A stretch of 64,000 nucleotides of DNA from CAVZVW01 sp963778845 (GTDB lineage Bacteria > Actinomycetota > Actinomycetes > Actinomycetales > Kineosporiaceae): positions 813,617 to 877,616 of the forward strand of contig CAVZVW010000001.1 in the NCBI GenBank assembly GCA_963778845.1, given 5' to 3'. Shown here one piece after another: positions 8,579 to 17,236 of this stretch. Under the pieces are notes generated by a model. That model was given only the letters and a program-made list of their open reading frames with translations, was not told the origin of the DNA and did no database searches. Made by a program: the position numbers and the translations under genes. Position 1 is the first letter of the stretch; each line of letters begins with the position of its first letter.

Positions 8579-9766
8579 ATGACGAGCACCGACCCCGACA
8601 CCCCCGCTCCCGCCCTTGACGCCCTTGCCGCCCCCAACCCTCCTCCTTTCGACGACTCCCCCGCCCCCGTGGACGCCCCTCTGCGCGTCGCGCTCGACCG
8701 CCTGGTCGCCTACGGCACGATCACCCCGGACCAGGCGCGCGCCGTCGAGACCGAGGTGGCCTCGACCACCCACGCGGGAGCACCCGCGTCCAGGTCCGGC
8801 GCCGCGCCCGCGCCCGCGCCCGCGCACAGGGCCGACGCCAGCTCACTGCCCGAGGTTCGGGGACCGGCCGGTGCCCCGGGCCCAGCCGGGCGGCGTCCCA
8901 CCTGGAGCACCGTCGTCGCGGAGGTGGGCGCCTACATCGGGGCCGTCTTCGTGCTCGCCGCAGCAGCCACGTTCACCGGTTCCCACTGGGGGGACCTCTC
9001 GCACATCTGGCGGATGGTCGTTCTCGGCGTGCCGGCCGTCCTCATGCTGGCGGCCGCCGTCGTCGTGGCTCGCACGTCGCCCGGTGGCTGGAGCGTGCAC
9101 GAGCGCCGAGGTACCGCCGCCCGCCGGCGCCTCGTGGCGGCACTCGTCCTCGTCGGTGGCGTGCTTGGCGGGGGGACCGCGGCGGTCGCCGTCCAGCAGC
9201 ACCGCCCCGACACAGCCGGGTTCGCCACCGCCCTGGTGATCTATGCGACGGCCTACCTGCTCGGCCGCACCCACCTGCTGCATCTCGCGTGCGCCGCCGC
9301 GGCCGCGGGCACCGCCACGAGCCTGGTCGTCCACCTGCCCTCGCAGGACACCGGCGCACTCGTCGGCTTAGCCCTCACCGGTCTGGCACTGGTCTGGGTG
9401 GGCCTGGTTCTGGCAGGAGTGCTCGACGAGCAGGCCCTGGGGCTGGCCGTCGCCGCCGTGCTCGGCTTCGTCGGAGGTGAGGCGATGGCCGTCGGGCGCA
9501 CGTCGGGGTCGTGGCAGGGATACGCCGTGCTCGTGGCCGTGGCGGGGGCCTGCCTCACCGGCTACGTCTTCACCCGTCACGCGGCGGTGCTGGCCGTGGG
9601 TGTGGTCGCCCTCGCGACTGTGGTGCCGCAGGCGGTCGCCGACTACACGAACGGGGCTCTCGGAGCCGCCGGCGTGCTCCTGGTCACCGGCCTGTCCATC
9701 GTCGGTGCGAGCGTCCTGGGGCTACGGCTGCGCAGGACGTCGCCGGAGGACCTGCTGCCGGGGTAG
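8579..9766 (+). CDS. DUF2157-like multi-pass membrane protein
   Basis: 395 residues. A Pro/Asp-rich cytoplasmic N-terminus (about 40 residues) leads into a short helical domain (LDRLVAYGTITPDQARAVET) and an Ala/Pro linker. About nine transmembrane helices follow, starting at WSTVVAEVGAYIGAVFVLAA. The motif combining a TITPDQA-type helical start with GAYIGAVFVL is what defines DUF2157-like proteins. Start is well supported: GGAGGA at 8570-8575 stands four bases before ATG. No function is known; the family is often tied to cell-envelope processes. Confidence 0.75.
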   Translation: MTSTDPDTPAPALDALAAPNPPPFDDSPAPVDAPLRVALDRLVAYGTITPDQARAVETEVASTTHAGAPASRSGAAPAPAPAHRADASSLPEVRGPAGAPGPAGRRPTWSTVVAEVGAYIGAVFVLAAAATFTGSHWGDLSHIWRMVVLGVPAVLMLAAAVVVARTSPGGWSVHERRGTAARRRLVAALVLVGGVLGGGTAAVAVQQHRPDTAGFATALVIYATAYLLGRTHLLHLACAAAAAGTATSLVVHLPSQDTGALVGLALTGLALVWVGLVLAGVLDEQALGLAVAAVLGFVGGEAMAVGRTSGSWQGYAVLVAVAGACLTGYVFTRHAAVLAVGVVALATVVPQAVADYTNGALGAAGVLLVTGLSIVGASVLGLRLRRTSPEDLLPG

Positions 9767-9774
9767 GGGCCCCG

Positions 9775-10128
9775 TCACTCCCAGCCGAGCTCGTGCAGCC
9801 TGTCCTCCTCGATCCCGAAGTGATGGGCGATCTCGTGGACGACGGTGACGAGCACCTCCTCGATCACGTCCTCGCGGCTGTCGCACATGGCGAGGGTCGG
9901 CCTTCGGAAGATCGTGATCCGGTCCGGCAGCGAGCCCGCCGCCCACCAGCCGCCGCGCTCGGTCAGCGGCGTGCCCTCGTAGAGGCCGAGCAGGTCCGGC
10001 GCATCGGCGGGCGGGTCGTCCTCGACCAGCACGACCACGTTGTCCATGCGGGCGGCGAGCTCCGGCGGGACGGCGTCCAGCGCGTCGGCGACAGCCGCAT
10101 CGAAGTCCTCGTCCGACATCTCGACCAT
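9775..10128 (-). CDS. Metallopeptidase-family protein (DUF1025/PF06262 zincin-like)
   Basis: A 117-residue protein with the zinc-binding HExxH motif in VVHEIAHHFGIEEDRLHELG at its C-terminus and the family hallmark near the middle (ITIFRRPTLAMCDSREDVIE). Small zincins of this family are widespread in actinobacteria, usually as single genes. Proteolysis has not been shown for most of them, and the genomic context here does not suggest a target. ATG at 10128 is used; a second ATG three codons on is equally possible. It converges with the DUF2157 gene, with only eight bases between. Confidence 0.88.
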   Translation of the reverse strand: MVEMSDEDFDAAVADALDAVPPELAARMDNVVVLVEDDPPADAPDLLGLYEGTPLTERGGWWAAGSLPDRITIFRRPTLAMCDSREDVIEEVLVTVVHEIAHHFGIEEDRLHELGWE

Positions 10129-10153
10129 CCGCCCATCCTGCCCGTCCCGACTC

Positions 10154-10227
10154 TTCGGCGCGGCGGCCCCCTTTGGCGCGGCGGCACGCTGCGCTCAACT
10201 GTTTGGCGCGGTGTGCCACAGTGCCAA
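10154..10227. repeat. Three degenerate copies of a TTTGGCGCGG element
   Basis: Copies begin at 10154 (TTCGGCGCGGCGG), 10172 (TTTGGCGCGGCGG) and 10202 (TTTGGCGCGGTG). The last copy is part of an imperfect palindrome whose arms are TTGGC and GCCAA around 10203-10227. The element lies upstream of the metallopeptidase gene and just downstream of the aldo/keto reductase gene, so it could be an operator for the first or a terminator for the second. Confidence 0.4.
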
Positions 10228-10263
10228 GCGGCGGTTGGCGTGATCCTCCGCAGTCGGCCCTTG

Positions 10264-11124
10264 TCAGGCAGTGCCGTCGAGGCGGGCGACCTCGTCGGGC
10301 GTCAGCGTCAGAGAGACGGCCCGCACGCTGTCGCGGACCGTCTCCGGCCGTGAGGAGCCGGGGATCGGCACGACCAGGGGCGACTTGGCGAGCATCCACG
10401 CGAGACAGATCTGGTGGGTGCTCACGCCGTGCTCGGCTGCGACATCAGCGAACGGCTCGAAGCGGCGAGCCAAGGATGCGGCACGCGAGATGCCACCGAA
10501 CGGGCTCCAGGGGATGAAGGCGATGCCCAGCTCGTCGCAGAGGTCGAGCTCCGGCTCGCTGGAGCGGAAGAGCGGGGAGAACTGGTTCTGCACACTCACG
10601 AGCCGGCCGTCCAGCACCTGCTGGGCCAGGCGGATCTGGCCCGGGTCGGCGTTCGAGATGCCCGCCATCTGGATCTTTCCCGCGTCCAGCAGGTCGCGGA
10701 CGGCGCCCACCGAGTCCTCGTAAGCGACCTTGGGGTCGGGCCGATGGAACTGGTACAGCCCGATGGCCTCGACGCCGAGACGCCGCAGTGAGGCCTCGCA
10801 CGCCTGTCTCAGGTGGGCGGGAGAGCCGTCGACGGTCCACGTGCCGTCGCCAGGGCGCAGGTGACCGCCCTTCGTCGCGACGAGCACGTTCTTGCCGTCG
10901 GGGTGCGAGCGCAGGGCATCGGCGATCAGCGACTCGTTGTGCCCGACCTCGCCTGGCTTCAGGTGGTAGGCGTCCGCCGTGTCCACCAGGGTTACCCCGG
11001 CGTCGAGGGCTGCGTGGATCGTGGCGATGGACCGCTCACGGTCGGGACGACCCTCGATCGACATCGGCATGCCGCCGAGGCCGATCGCCGAGACCTGGAC
11101 GTCGCCGATCGTGCGTAGCTGCAT
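10264..11124 (-). CDS. Aldo/keto reductase
   Basis: A 286-residue NADPH-dependent oxidoreductase. The catalytic tetrad can be read: Asp and Tyr in LVDTADAYH, Lys in LVATKGGH, and His in LYQFHRPDP. The C-terminal cofactor segment VPIPGSSRPETV is also typical. ATG at 11124 is chosen because AAGGAG sits seven bases upstream; an upstream in-frame extension of 53 codons is Arg/Pro-rich and non-coding in character. Substrate cannot be predicted; the class reduces small aldehydes and ketones. It appears to be monocistronic and lies just before the tRNA cluster. Confidence 0.93.
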   Translation of the reverse strand: MQLRTIGDVQVSAIGLGGMPMSIEGRPDRERSIATIHAALDAGVTLVDTADAYHLKPGEVGHNESLIADALRSHPDGKNVLVATKGGHLRPGDGTWTVDGSPAHLRQACEASLRRLGVEAIGLYQFHRPDPKVAYEDSVGAVRDLLDAGKIQMAGISNADPGQIRLAQQVLDGRLVSVQNQFSPLFRSSEPELDLCDELGIAFIPWSPFGGISRAASLARRFEPFADVAAEHGVSTHQICLAWMLAKSPLVVPIPGSSRPETVRDSVRAVSLTLTPDEVARLDGTA

Positions 11125-11343
11125 TGCAGGGCTCCTTCGCCGCTGTGCTCCGGGTCTGTATTGGGACGTCGTCCTGTGCCGATCCTCCCTCGCCGTTGGC
11201 ACCGGCGCCCCATCGGGGTCGGGCTGGGGTCGGGCAGGGTCGGGCAGGGGTCGGCGTCCAGTACCGCTTTGGAGGATCGGCACGTGGGACCCTATGCTGT
11301 GCGGGTCCTCGACGGGTCACTCACGTCTGTGGGGCGTCGCGGC

Positions 11344-11416
11344 GCCCTCATCGTCTAGAGGCCTAGGACTCCGCCCTTTCAAGGCGGCAGCACGGGTTCG
11401 AATCCCGTTGGGGGCA
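11344..11416 (+). tRNA. tRNA-Glu (anticodon TTC)
   Basis: A 73-nt cloverleaf. The acceptor arms GCCCTCA and TGGGGGC pair with one G-T wobble, the anticodon stem CCGCC/GGCGG encloses loop CTTTCAA, and the T-arm has loop TTCGAAT. No CCA is encoded. First of three tRNA genes in the same direction. Confidence 0.96.
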
Positions 11417-11457
11417 CGGTCGGAGAGGATCGAGCAGTACGGCCTTGGCGCCACCGA

Positions 11458-11531
11458 GGCCCCGTAGCGCAGTTGGTTAGCGCGCCGCCCTGTCACGGCG
11501 GAGGTCGCGGGTTCGAGTCCCGTCGGGGTCG
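11458..11531 (+). tRNA. tRNA-Asp (anticodon GTC)
   Basis: A 74-nt cloverleaf. The acceptor arms GGCCCCG and CGGGGTC pair with one wobble, the anticodon stem CCGCC/GGCGG encloses loop CTGTCAC, and the discriminator base is G as expected for Asp. Confidence 0.96.
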
Positions 11532-11556
11532 CTGACGAGCGGATCACCGCTCGCCG

Positions 11557-11630
11557 GGCCAGGTAGCTCAGTTGGTACGAGCGTCCGACTGAAAATCGGA
11601 AGGTCGGCGGTTCGACCCCGCCCCTGGCCA
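11557..11630 (+). tRNA. tRNA-Phe (anticodon GAA)
   Basis: A 74-nt cloverleaf. The acceptor arms GGCCAGG and CCTGGCC pair fully, the anticodon stem CCGA/TCGG encloses a loop containing GAA, and the T-arm is GGCGG-TTCGACC-CCGCC. The integrase gene ends 30 bases further on, so the 3' half of this tRNA is the likely integration site of the mobile element. Confidence 0.96.
11598..11630 (+). other. Putative left attachment site (3' end of tRNA-Phe)
   Basis: Tyrosine integrases of actinobacterial elements commonly recombine into the 3' half of a tRNA gene and restore it with element-borne sequence. Here the integrase gene abuts tRNA-Phe and everything beyond is conjugative-element DNA. I found no second copy of this 3' segment in the window, so the right junction (attR) is either beyond 64 kb or too short to see by eye. 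Confidence 0.45.
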
Positions 11631-11660
11631 CTCCACCCAAACAGGCTCTGACGTGGGCGT

Positions 11661-13004
11661 TCATGCCCGTCGCCCTTCGGGTGTGCCGGCCGGATCACTC
11701 GGAATGTTCGCGGAATGTTCGCGGCGGTGTCGGGTGAGCAGCTCGGACGCCGCCTCGACCTGCTCGGCGGTCGCCTTCCGCATGACGTGCGCGTACACAC
11801 GCCGGGTCACGGCGGGGGTGCTGTGCCCGAGGATCATCTGCACGACCTCGATGGGCACGCCCCCGGCAAGCAGCAGCGAGCAGGCCCCGTGCCGGATGTC
11901 GTGCAGGCGGATCGGTCGGCAGTCCGCAGGCACGGACGTGGGCCTCGAAGGCGGCGCTGACGGCGCTAGGCCGCAGCGGGTCACCGTCGATCTGGCAGAA
12001 GACAAGGCCGTGGTCGCGATAGGCGTTGTCGCAAGCCTGGCGCTCGGCTTCGACGGCGCGCCGCCGGGCGGCGAGTGCGGTCTGAGCGGCAGCGACGAGC
12101 GGTACCCAGCGGGTGCCGGCCCGCGACTTGGGGCGCTTGGTCAGCAGGCCGGTGTGCTGGCGGTGACAGATCTGGCAGATCCGGTCCTCAGGTCGCAGGT
12201 CCTTGGCCGCGGCTTCGACGATGGTCTGCCGGACGACCAGACCGGCGTGGTCGTGCTCCAGGTCTGCCCATCGCAGGCCACACAGCTCCGCGCGACGCAG
12301 ACCCGCGTACGCGGCCAGCTCGTAGAGGGCCGAGAGTCGGTCCTCGCGACGTGCTCGAGGAAGCGGGCGGTCTGCTCCGGCTCCCAGATGACGATCTCGC
12401 TCGGGGCTGCCGCGGGGATGGCGTCGATCCGGCCCTCAGCCGGATTGGCGGTGATGAGCCCGCGCCGCTGGGCAGCCGACAGCGCCGCCCGCAGCGTGCG
12501 TCGGTAGCCGTCGATGGTGGACGCCGACCGTTGCGGTCACCCGGCGACCGACCTGACCGGCACTCGGCGGCCAGGTGACCGGCTTCGGCCAGGGCGGCGA
12601 GGACACGTTCGATGTGGTGCCGCCGTAGATCGCGCAGTCGTCAGTGGCCGAGCCTGCGGACGCCAGACGTCCCGCACGTGCCCCCGGTAGTTGGCCATCG
12701 TCTTGACTGCGCGGCGTGGGCCGTTCTCGTCGAGCCAGCGGGTCAGCCAGTCTCCTAGCGTGAGCCCGGTGTCTTCGACCCAGGTTCCGTGGTCGAGATC
12801 GTGAAGAATGCGAGTCATCGACGCCTCGGCCTCGGGCTTCGTCTTGAACCCGCCTTTGGCGATCTGCCTGCGGTTGCCGTTACTCGGGTCCGGGCCGACC
12901 TCGATCTTGTACCACCACGACCCGTGGTCCTTGCGGCAGGACTTCACCTGCAGCCCTTGCCTGTTCCGGCACTGGCAGCGTCTGTACACCGACCCGCGAG
13001 CCAT
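11661..13004 (-). pseudogene. Tyrosine-type site-specific integrase (several frameshifts)
   Basis: Integration/excision recombinase of the element. The N-terminus (12.5-13.0 kb) is a SAM-like/AP2-like arm-binding region with Cys pairs (CQCRNRQGLQVKSC). The catalytic domain follows in other frames. The first Arg box LRRAELCGLRWADLE is at about 12255-12300, the HxxR motif is in LHDIRHGACSLLLAGG, and the nucleophile Tyr is in RRVYAHVMRK. At least four frame changes interrupt the coding between 12.7 and 11.9 kb, yet all catalytic residues survive. This points to sequence error or very recent damage. The gene ends 30 bases from tRNA-Phe and is followed upstream by the excisionase-like gene, a standard int-xis arrangement. 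Confidence 0.88.
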
Positions 13005-13031
13005 CGCGGCTACTCCCCTCCGCCCTGAACG

Positions 13032-13250
13032 TCAGGCGGCTGAGTCGACCACGCCGAGGGCGCGCATCAGGTCGCCACGCGCGACGACGTAGCGGCCGCC
13101 CGCTCGGAAGACCCTGCACGGGAACTGTCCCCGCTTGGCGAGGGTGTAGGCGGCGGTGCGTCCAAGCCCGAAGACCCGCGCGGCAGTGAGCAGGTCGACC
13201 GTCACGGGCAGGTCCAGCAGCTCCTGCTGCCGCATCCGGTCAGCCATCAC
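13032..13250 (-). CDS. Excisionase-like helix-turn-helix protein
   Basis: A 72-residue protein with a MerR/Xis-type winged helix: LLTAARVFGLGRTAAYTLAKRGQ followed by FRAGGRYVVARGDLMRALG. It starts 28 bases upstream of the integrase gene and is probably co-transcribed with it. Proteins of this kind bind DNA near attachment sites and favour excision by the integrase. Function is assigned by position and fold only. Confidence 0.85.
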   Translation of the reverse strand: MMADRMRQQELLDLPVTVDLLTAARVFGLGRTAAYTLAKRGQFPCRVFRAGGRYVVARGDLMRALGVVDSAA

Positions 13251-13528
13251 GACCTCCCTCTGCCGCCAACGGAAGTTCTCGGAACTCGGAAGTGTCCCGG
13301 ACGGTCCACAGGCTGCTCATGGTGGTTCCTCTCCTTGCATTGGGTTGGGGCGGATGAGGCTGGTCGTCGACCGTCCAGACCGTCCAGTGCGTCCAGCCCG
13401 ACCGTGTCGTGGCTGGTCAGCGGCATTCGCGTGGCTGGACGGTGGGGCGGGGCGACGCGGGCGGCTGGACGGTCGCTGCATCAGCGGATGTGGGGCCCAG
13501 GGCGGACCGTCCAGGGCGTTTCTGCTGG

Positions 13529-15089
13529 TCACGGGGGTCTGCTGGTCGGGCTGGACGGTCTGGACGGTCGGTCGCACGCCGGTTCGGCCGACTGGTGGCT
13601 GAGCACGACGAGGCGGTGTCGTTCGGTCTTGGTGAAGTCGACGTCGAGGCCGGTGGCGCGCAGGGACGGCGCGAGCCGGCGGAGCTGCCCGGACAGGGCT
13701 CGGGGGCTGCGGGGGAAGCCGCGCGGGGCGACGTCGGGGGTGAGCTGCTCGAGCAGCTGGGCGGCGGTGCCGGTCCACCCGACCGACTGGCCGGCCATGA
13801 GCTCGCGGATCGCGCACGCGAGGGTGTCGGCGTCCAGGACGGCGTCGGTGACGTCGCGGCCGGCGGCGGTGTAGGCGGCCAGGGTGCGCCAGCCGGTGAC
13901 GTCGTCGAGGGCAGCGAGCACGCGGGCGAAGTCGGCCATCCGGGGCAGCTCGTCGAGCCGAACGCTGGGGATAGCGGCCAGGACGTCGGCGAGCAGGTCC
14001 AGCAGCCCACCCAGGATCGCGGGCCGGTCCCGGCGGTAGGCGGCCTCGATGGTCTCGTCGGGCAGCCGCCGGGTGGGGTCGATGCGGTGCAGCTCGACGC
14101 AGACGAGCCGTTCGGCGAGGTCCCCGGCCAGCGCGCCGGCGTCGATCGAGGTCAGGACCAGGGCGCGGCGGAACGCCAGGACGGTGACGTCGTCGTCGGT
14201 GAACAGGGCCCGGTCGACGATCCCGTCGCCGGTGACGGCCTTGCACAGCGTGTCGGACAGCCACGGCGGGATCACCGAGATGTTGTCCAGGGCGACGGTC
14301 CAGGACGCGGCGGCGGTGACCGCCCATTGCCGGACGTCGCGCGGGGCCGAGCGCAGCGGCGCCGGCGACGGGTCGACGAGCGAGACGAGGAACCGGGCGG
14401 CGGTGGACTTGGCGGTGCCCTGCTCCCCGGTCAACGCGAGGATCGGGTGCGGGATCTCGGGGATCAGCGCGGCGAGCAGCCACGCGGTGATCAGCCCGAA
14501 CCCGTCGTCGTCGACGTTGAGCAGCCCGCGCAGCCGCCCGAGCCCGGCGTCGCGGCCGGTGCTGGCGGGGATGGGCAGCGGGTGCGTCAGCGCGGTGCGC
14601 CGGAACAGCACCGGTGAGGTCTCGGCGATCCCCCACCCGCTGAGGCCCGATCAGGACCGCGCGGCCGGTCGGGTCGGCCAGGTCGAGGACGACGTCGCGG
14701 CCGTGGCGGGCCACCCGCAGCGCGACGGGGGTGGGCCGGGTGTTCGCGGTCATCCCCTCGATGACGGTCAGCGCGTCGGCCAGGGAGGACGCCGCGGGCG
14801 CGGTCCCGGTGCGCGCGTAGTAGGTGCGGGCCAGGCGGGTCCGCAGGCCGTCGCGGCCGCGCAGCGGGACGGCGACCGCCGGGCCTCCGAGGTCGACGGC
14901 GTAGCAGCGGCCGTCCTCGCCCAGGACCAGTCGGTAGGACTCCCGGGCCATCGCCACCAGCCGCGAGGCTTGCGACCGGCTCCCGCTCGTGCCGACCTCG
15001 ACGCGTGCATCGGTGCGGTCGAGCTCGCGCAGGTCGTCCGGGACGTCGCCACGCCTAGTAGCGCGGCTGGGCTCGATCAGCGATGCCAT
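13529..15089 (-). CDS. D5-like replication ATPase/helicase of the element (one frameshift)
   Basis: About 520 residues when a single +1 shift near 14640 is ignored. The N-terminal part (15089-14640) ends in TGRAVLIGP. Past the shift the frame continues SGWGIAETSPVLFRRTALTH and then an ATPase core with Walker A GEQGTAKST and a Walker B-like VALDNIS, plus DDDVTVLAFRRALVLTSID. This pattern is found in plasmid and ICE replication ATPases that follow a prim-pol gene. ATG at 15089 with TTGGAGACC upstream is preferred to one at 15116. It probably unwinds element DNA for replication or mobilised copying. The stretch 13251-13528 carries no clear gene. Confidence 0.75.
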
Positions 15090-15129
15090 CGGGCGGTCTC
15101 CAAGTCCGGGGATCATTTCCGTCGCCGGT

Positions 15130-16017
15130 TCAGCAGGACAGGCTGCGGGGTCGCCTAGCGCCCGCGGTCAGCCCGGATCGGACGGTGGCTGTGGCCTCCC
15201 GGTCCGCCAGTCCCGCGCTGGTGCCTGCGTGTCGCAGCGCGTCGGCCGTGCCGTTCTCGGGGAGCAGCCCGGCGGCCACCAGCCGACCGAGGGAGTAGGC
15301 GGCAGTGTTGAGGGTGTGGTTGCGGGTGCCGGGCTCGGCGGCGACGACCCGTTCGATCTCCTGGCGCAGCGCCGCCTCGGCGTAGCGGGAGCGGTCGCTG
15401 ATCGCGGCCAGCACGACTGCGGAGTCAGCGGTCGCCACGGTCGCAGGACGCAGCCGCTGGTCGATCCACCTGGGCAGCGGTGCGGGCGGCCGATCGGCCG
15501 CGACCACATAGACCCGGCCTGCAACGACGGAACCCGCGGCCACGACGTAGCCGCCGTCGGCGCGGGTGTCGACCAGCCAGCCGAGCCGTCCGGCCGTGTT
15601 GCGCAGCGGCTCTCCGGCCGGGGCGGTGAAGTACAAGTGGGTCCCGCCCGAGCCGGTGGTGACGGTGAACGTGTCCAACGGGACGGGCTGGCTTGCCTCT
15701 TGTGCGAGTGCGGCGAGGACTCCGCGCCCATCCCGCACGCCGCGCGCCGCCCACGAGGCCGGCCGCGCGTCGTCGTCCGCTCCGTTCTTCGCGACGTCGA
15801 GGTCGACGACGACGATCTCGGACGGGCCGCACGCGATCCCGATGTTGAACGGGCCCGCGGACCAACAGCGCACGATCCGTGCCCGGTCGGTGGTCGCGCG
15901 GCCCTGCCAATCGCGGATGGCCGGCCGCTTGTCCCCCGGCCGCAAGGGGAACACCGACCAGCCCCGCCGCGCGGCGTCCAGCGCGGCGTCCAGCAGCCGG
16001 TCGCGGGCGGGGTTCAC
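15130..16017 (-). CDS. Bifunctional DNA primase/polymerase (prim-pol, AEP family)
   Basis: A 295-residue archaeo-eukaryotic-type primase. It begins LLDAALDAARRGWSVFPLRP, followed by GDKRPAIRDWQGRATTD. The acidic catalytic motif is in EIVVVDLDVAKNG, the conserved His in TGSGGTHLYFTAPAG, and the third motif in DTRADGGYVVAAGS. All expected residues are visible. GTG at 16017 overlaps the TGA of the DUF2637 gene. Together with the ATPase gene just downstream it forms the replication module of the element. Confidence 0.92.
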   Translation of the reverse strand: MNPARDRLLDAALDAARRGWSVFPLRPGDKRPAIRDWQGRATTDRARIVRCWSAGPFNIGIACGPSEIVVVDLDVAKNGADDDARPASWAARGVRDGRGVLAALAQEASQPVPLDTFTVTTGSGGTHLYFTAPAGEPLRNTAGRLGWLVDTRADGGYVVAAGSVVAGRVYVVAADRPPAPLPRWIDQRLRPATVATADSAVVLAAISDRSRYAEAALRQEIERVVAAEPGTRNHTLNTAAYSLGRLVAAGLLPENGTADALRHAGTSAGLADREATATVRSGLTAGARRPRSLSC

Positions 16018-16751
16018 GAGCCCTCCCCCACCCCGACCAGCGCCAGCGCCGGGCTGGGCGGTGCGCCTTCGGCCCGCAGGACGGCGAGCAGCTCGCCCGC
16101 GCGCCCCGTCCCGACCGCGATGCCGCGCTGGCGCAGGCCACGCGCCAGCGCCGCCCGGGTCAGGGCTACGTCGTCGCGGCGGAGGTCGTCGGCCACTTCC
16201 CGGCCGGCGGCGAGCAGCTCCGGGGCGCTCGCGACGTCCGGTCGACGGACGGGAGTGGACGGCGTCGCCGCGGTCCGCGGCGAAGCTGGAGCAACTGCTT
16301 GGCGGGTATGCGTGTGTGCCTCGGCACGCCGGGGCGTCCGTGCTGCTTGGGTCGCGGCAGGGGGGCCGGTGAGGCCTCCGCGGGCGATGGCGACCTTGGC
16401 CAGGAGCAGGAACCCGACCGCCGGGAGCGCGGCCATCGTCCAGCCCCAGAAGGAGCGCGGGGCCTGCGCGACCTGCGCGGACAGCTGCAACGCGACCGCG
16501 GCGACCAGCACGCAGATCGCGAACCGGATCGGCTCGCCGACCCGGCGACGGCGGCGCACCTCCAAGCCCATCGACACCGCGAGGGTCTCTAGTACCGCTG
16601 CGTCGGCTACCGCCAGCCAGCCCGGTTGCCCGTGCCCGGCGGCCAGGTCGACGACGTGGGACCAGGACGCGGACGCCGCGACCGAGCCGACCCCGAGCAT
16701 CAGCGCGACCTGGGTGGCCGCCTCTGCCCGCACCCCCGACCGGGCGTTCAC
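16014..16751 (-). CDS. DUF2637 membrane protein (Spd-like element protein)
   Basis: 245 residues with four transmembrane helices in the first 130 (for example ATQVALMLGVGSVAASASWS and WTMAALPAVGFLLLAKVAIA). An Ala/Pro-rich linker follows, then a helical C-terminus that looks like a small DNA-binding or partner domain (DDVALTRAALARGLRQRGIA). DUF2637 proteins are nearly confined to actinobacterial plasmids and ICEs and are thought to act in spread of the element between cells. GTG start at 16751 overlaps the WhiB stop. Confidence 0.85.
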   Translation of the reverse strand: MNARSGVRAEAATQVALMLGVGSVAASASWSHVVDLAAGHGQPGWLAVADAAVLETLAVSMGLEVRRRRRVGEPIRFAICVLVAAVALQLSAQVAQAPRSFWGWTMAALPAVGFLLLAKVAIARGGLTGPPAATQAARTPRRAEAHTHTRQAVAPASPRTAATPSTPVRRPDVASAPELLAAGREVADDLRRDDVALTRAALARGLRQRGIAVGTGRAGELLAVLRAEGAPPSPALALVGVGEGS

Positions 16752-17101
16752 GCCGCGACCGGCCCGTCGTCGTCCCCGGCCGCCCGCACCGGAAGGGCCG
16801 CGACCGCGGCCCAGCGCAGTCGGGCGCGCAGCAGGTCACGTTCGTGCTCGGTGAGCCCGCCCCAGACCCCGAAGCGTTCGCGGCGCTGGATCGCGTGCGC
16901 CAGGCAGTCCAGCCGCACCGGGCACAGCCGGCAGATGCCCTTCGCGACCAGCGCCGACTCGTCGGGGGCCGGGTAGAACACGCCCGTGTCCCAGCCCGCG
17001 CAGGCCGCTCGCTCGCGCCATGCGGCGTCCCGTACCGGCACCCAGCCGGTGAACAGCGGCCGGAGCCGCCCGGGTCGAGCCGGCGCCTTCTTGATCGTCA
17101 T
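16748..17101 (-). CDS. WhiB-family iron-sulfur transcription factor
   Basis: A 117-residue regulator with the four cysteines that hold a [4Fe-4S] cluster (ACAGWD; CRLCPVRLDC) and the GVWGGLTEHER turn that contacts sigma factor. The start at 17101 has AGGAGA six bases upstream; codons further upstream read as the divergent promoter region. It is the first gene of the minus-strand replication operon and probably controls it, perhaps in response to redox or nitric oxide. Confidence 0.94.
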   Translation of the reverse strand: MTIKKAPARPGRLRPLFTGWVPVRDAAWRERAACAGWDTGVFYPAPDESALVAKGICRLCPVRLDCLAHAIQRRERFGVWGGLTEHERDLLRARLRWAAVAALPVRAAGDDDGPVAA

Positions 17102-17130
17102 GACGCGTCTCCTGCGGTCCGTGGCTTGAC

Positions 17131-17226
17131 TTATCCACAGAACTGCGCCGGAAACGGACGTCGGCACCGCGTATCCGGGATGTTGGCAGACGTCTCGACA
17201 CACCGAGAGGTGTCGGCGACGTCTCG
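17131..17226. promoter_or_regulatory. Divergent control region with a DnaA-box-like site and repeated operator
   Basis: This 135-bp gap separates the WhiB operon from the DUF5919 regulator. It holds a perfect DnaA-box consensus TTATCCACA at 17131-17139. It also has two direct copies of GACGTCTCG at 17189-17197 and 17218-17226. Between them sits an inverted repeat with arms CGACAC (17196-17201) and GTGTCG (17210-17215). The repeat structure next to a helix-turn-helix gene suggests autoregulation. Confidence 0.5.
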
Positions 17227-17236
17227 GGAGGACGGC

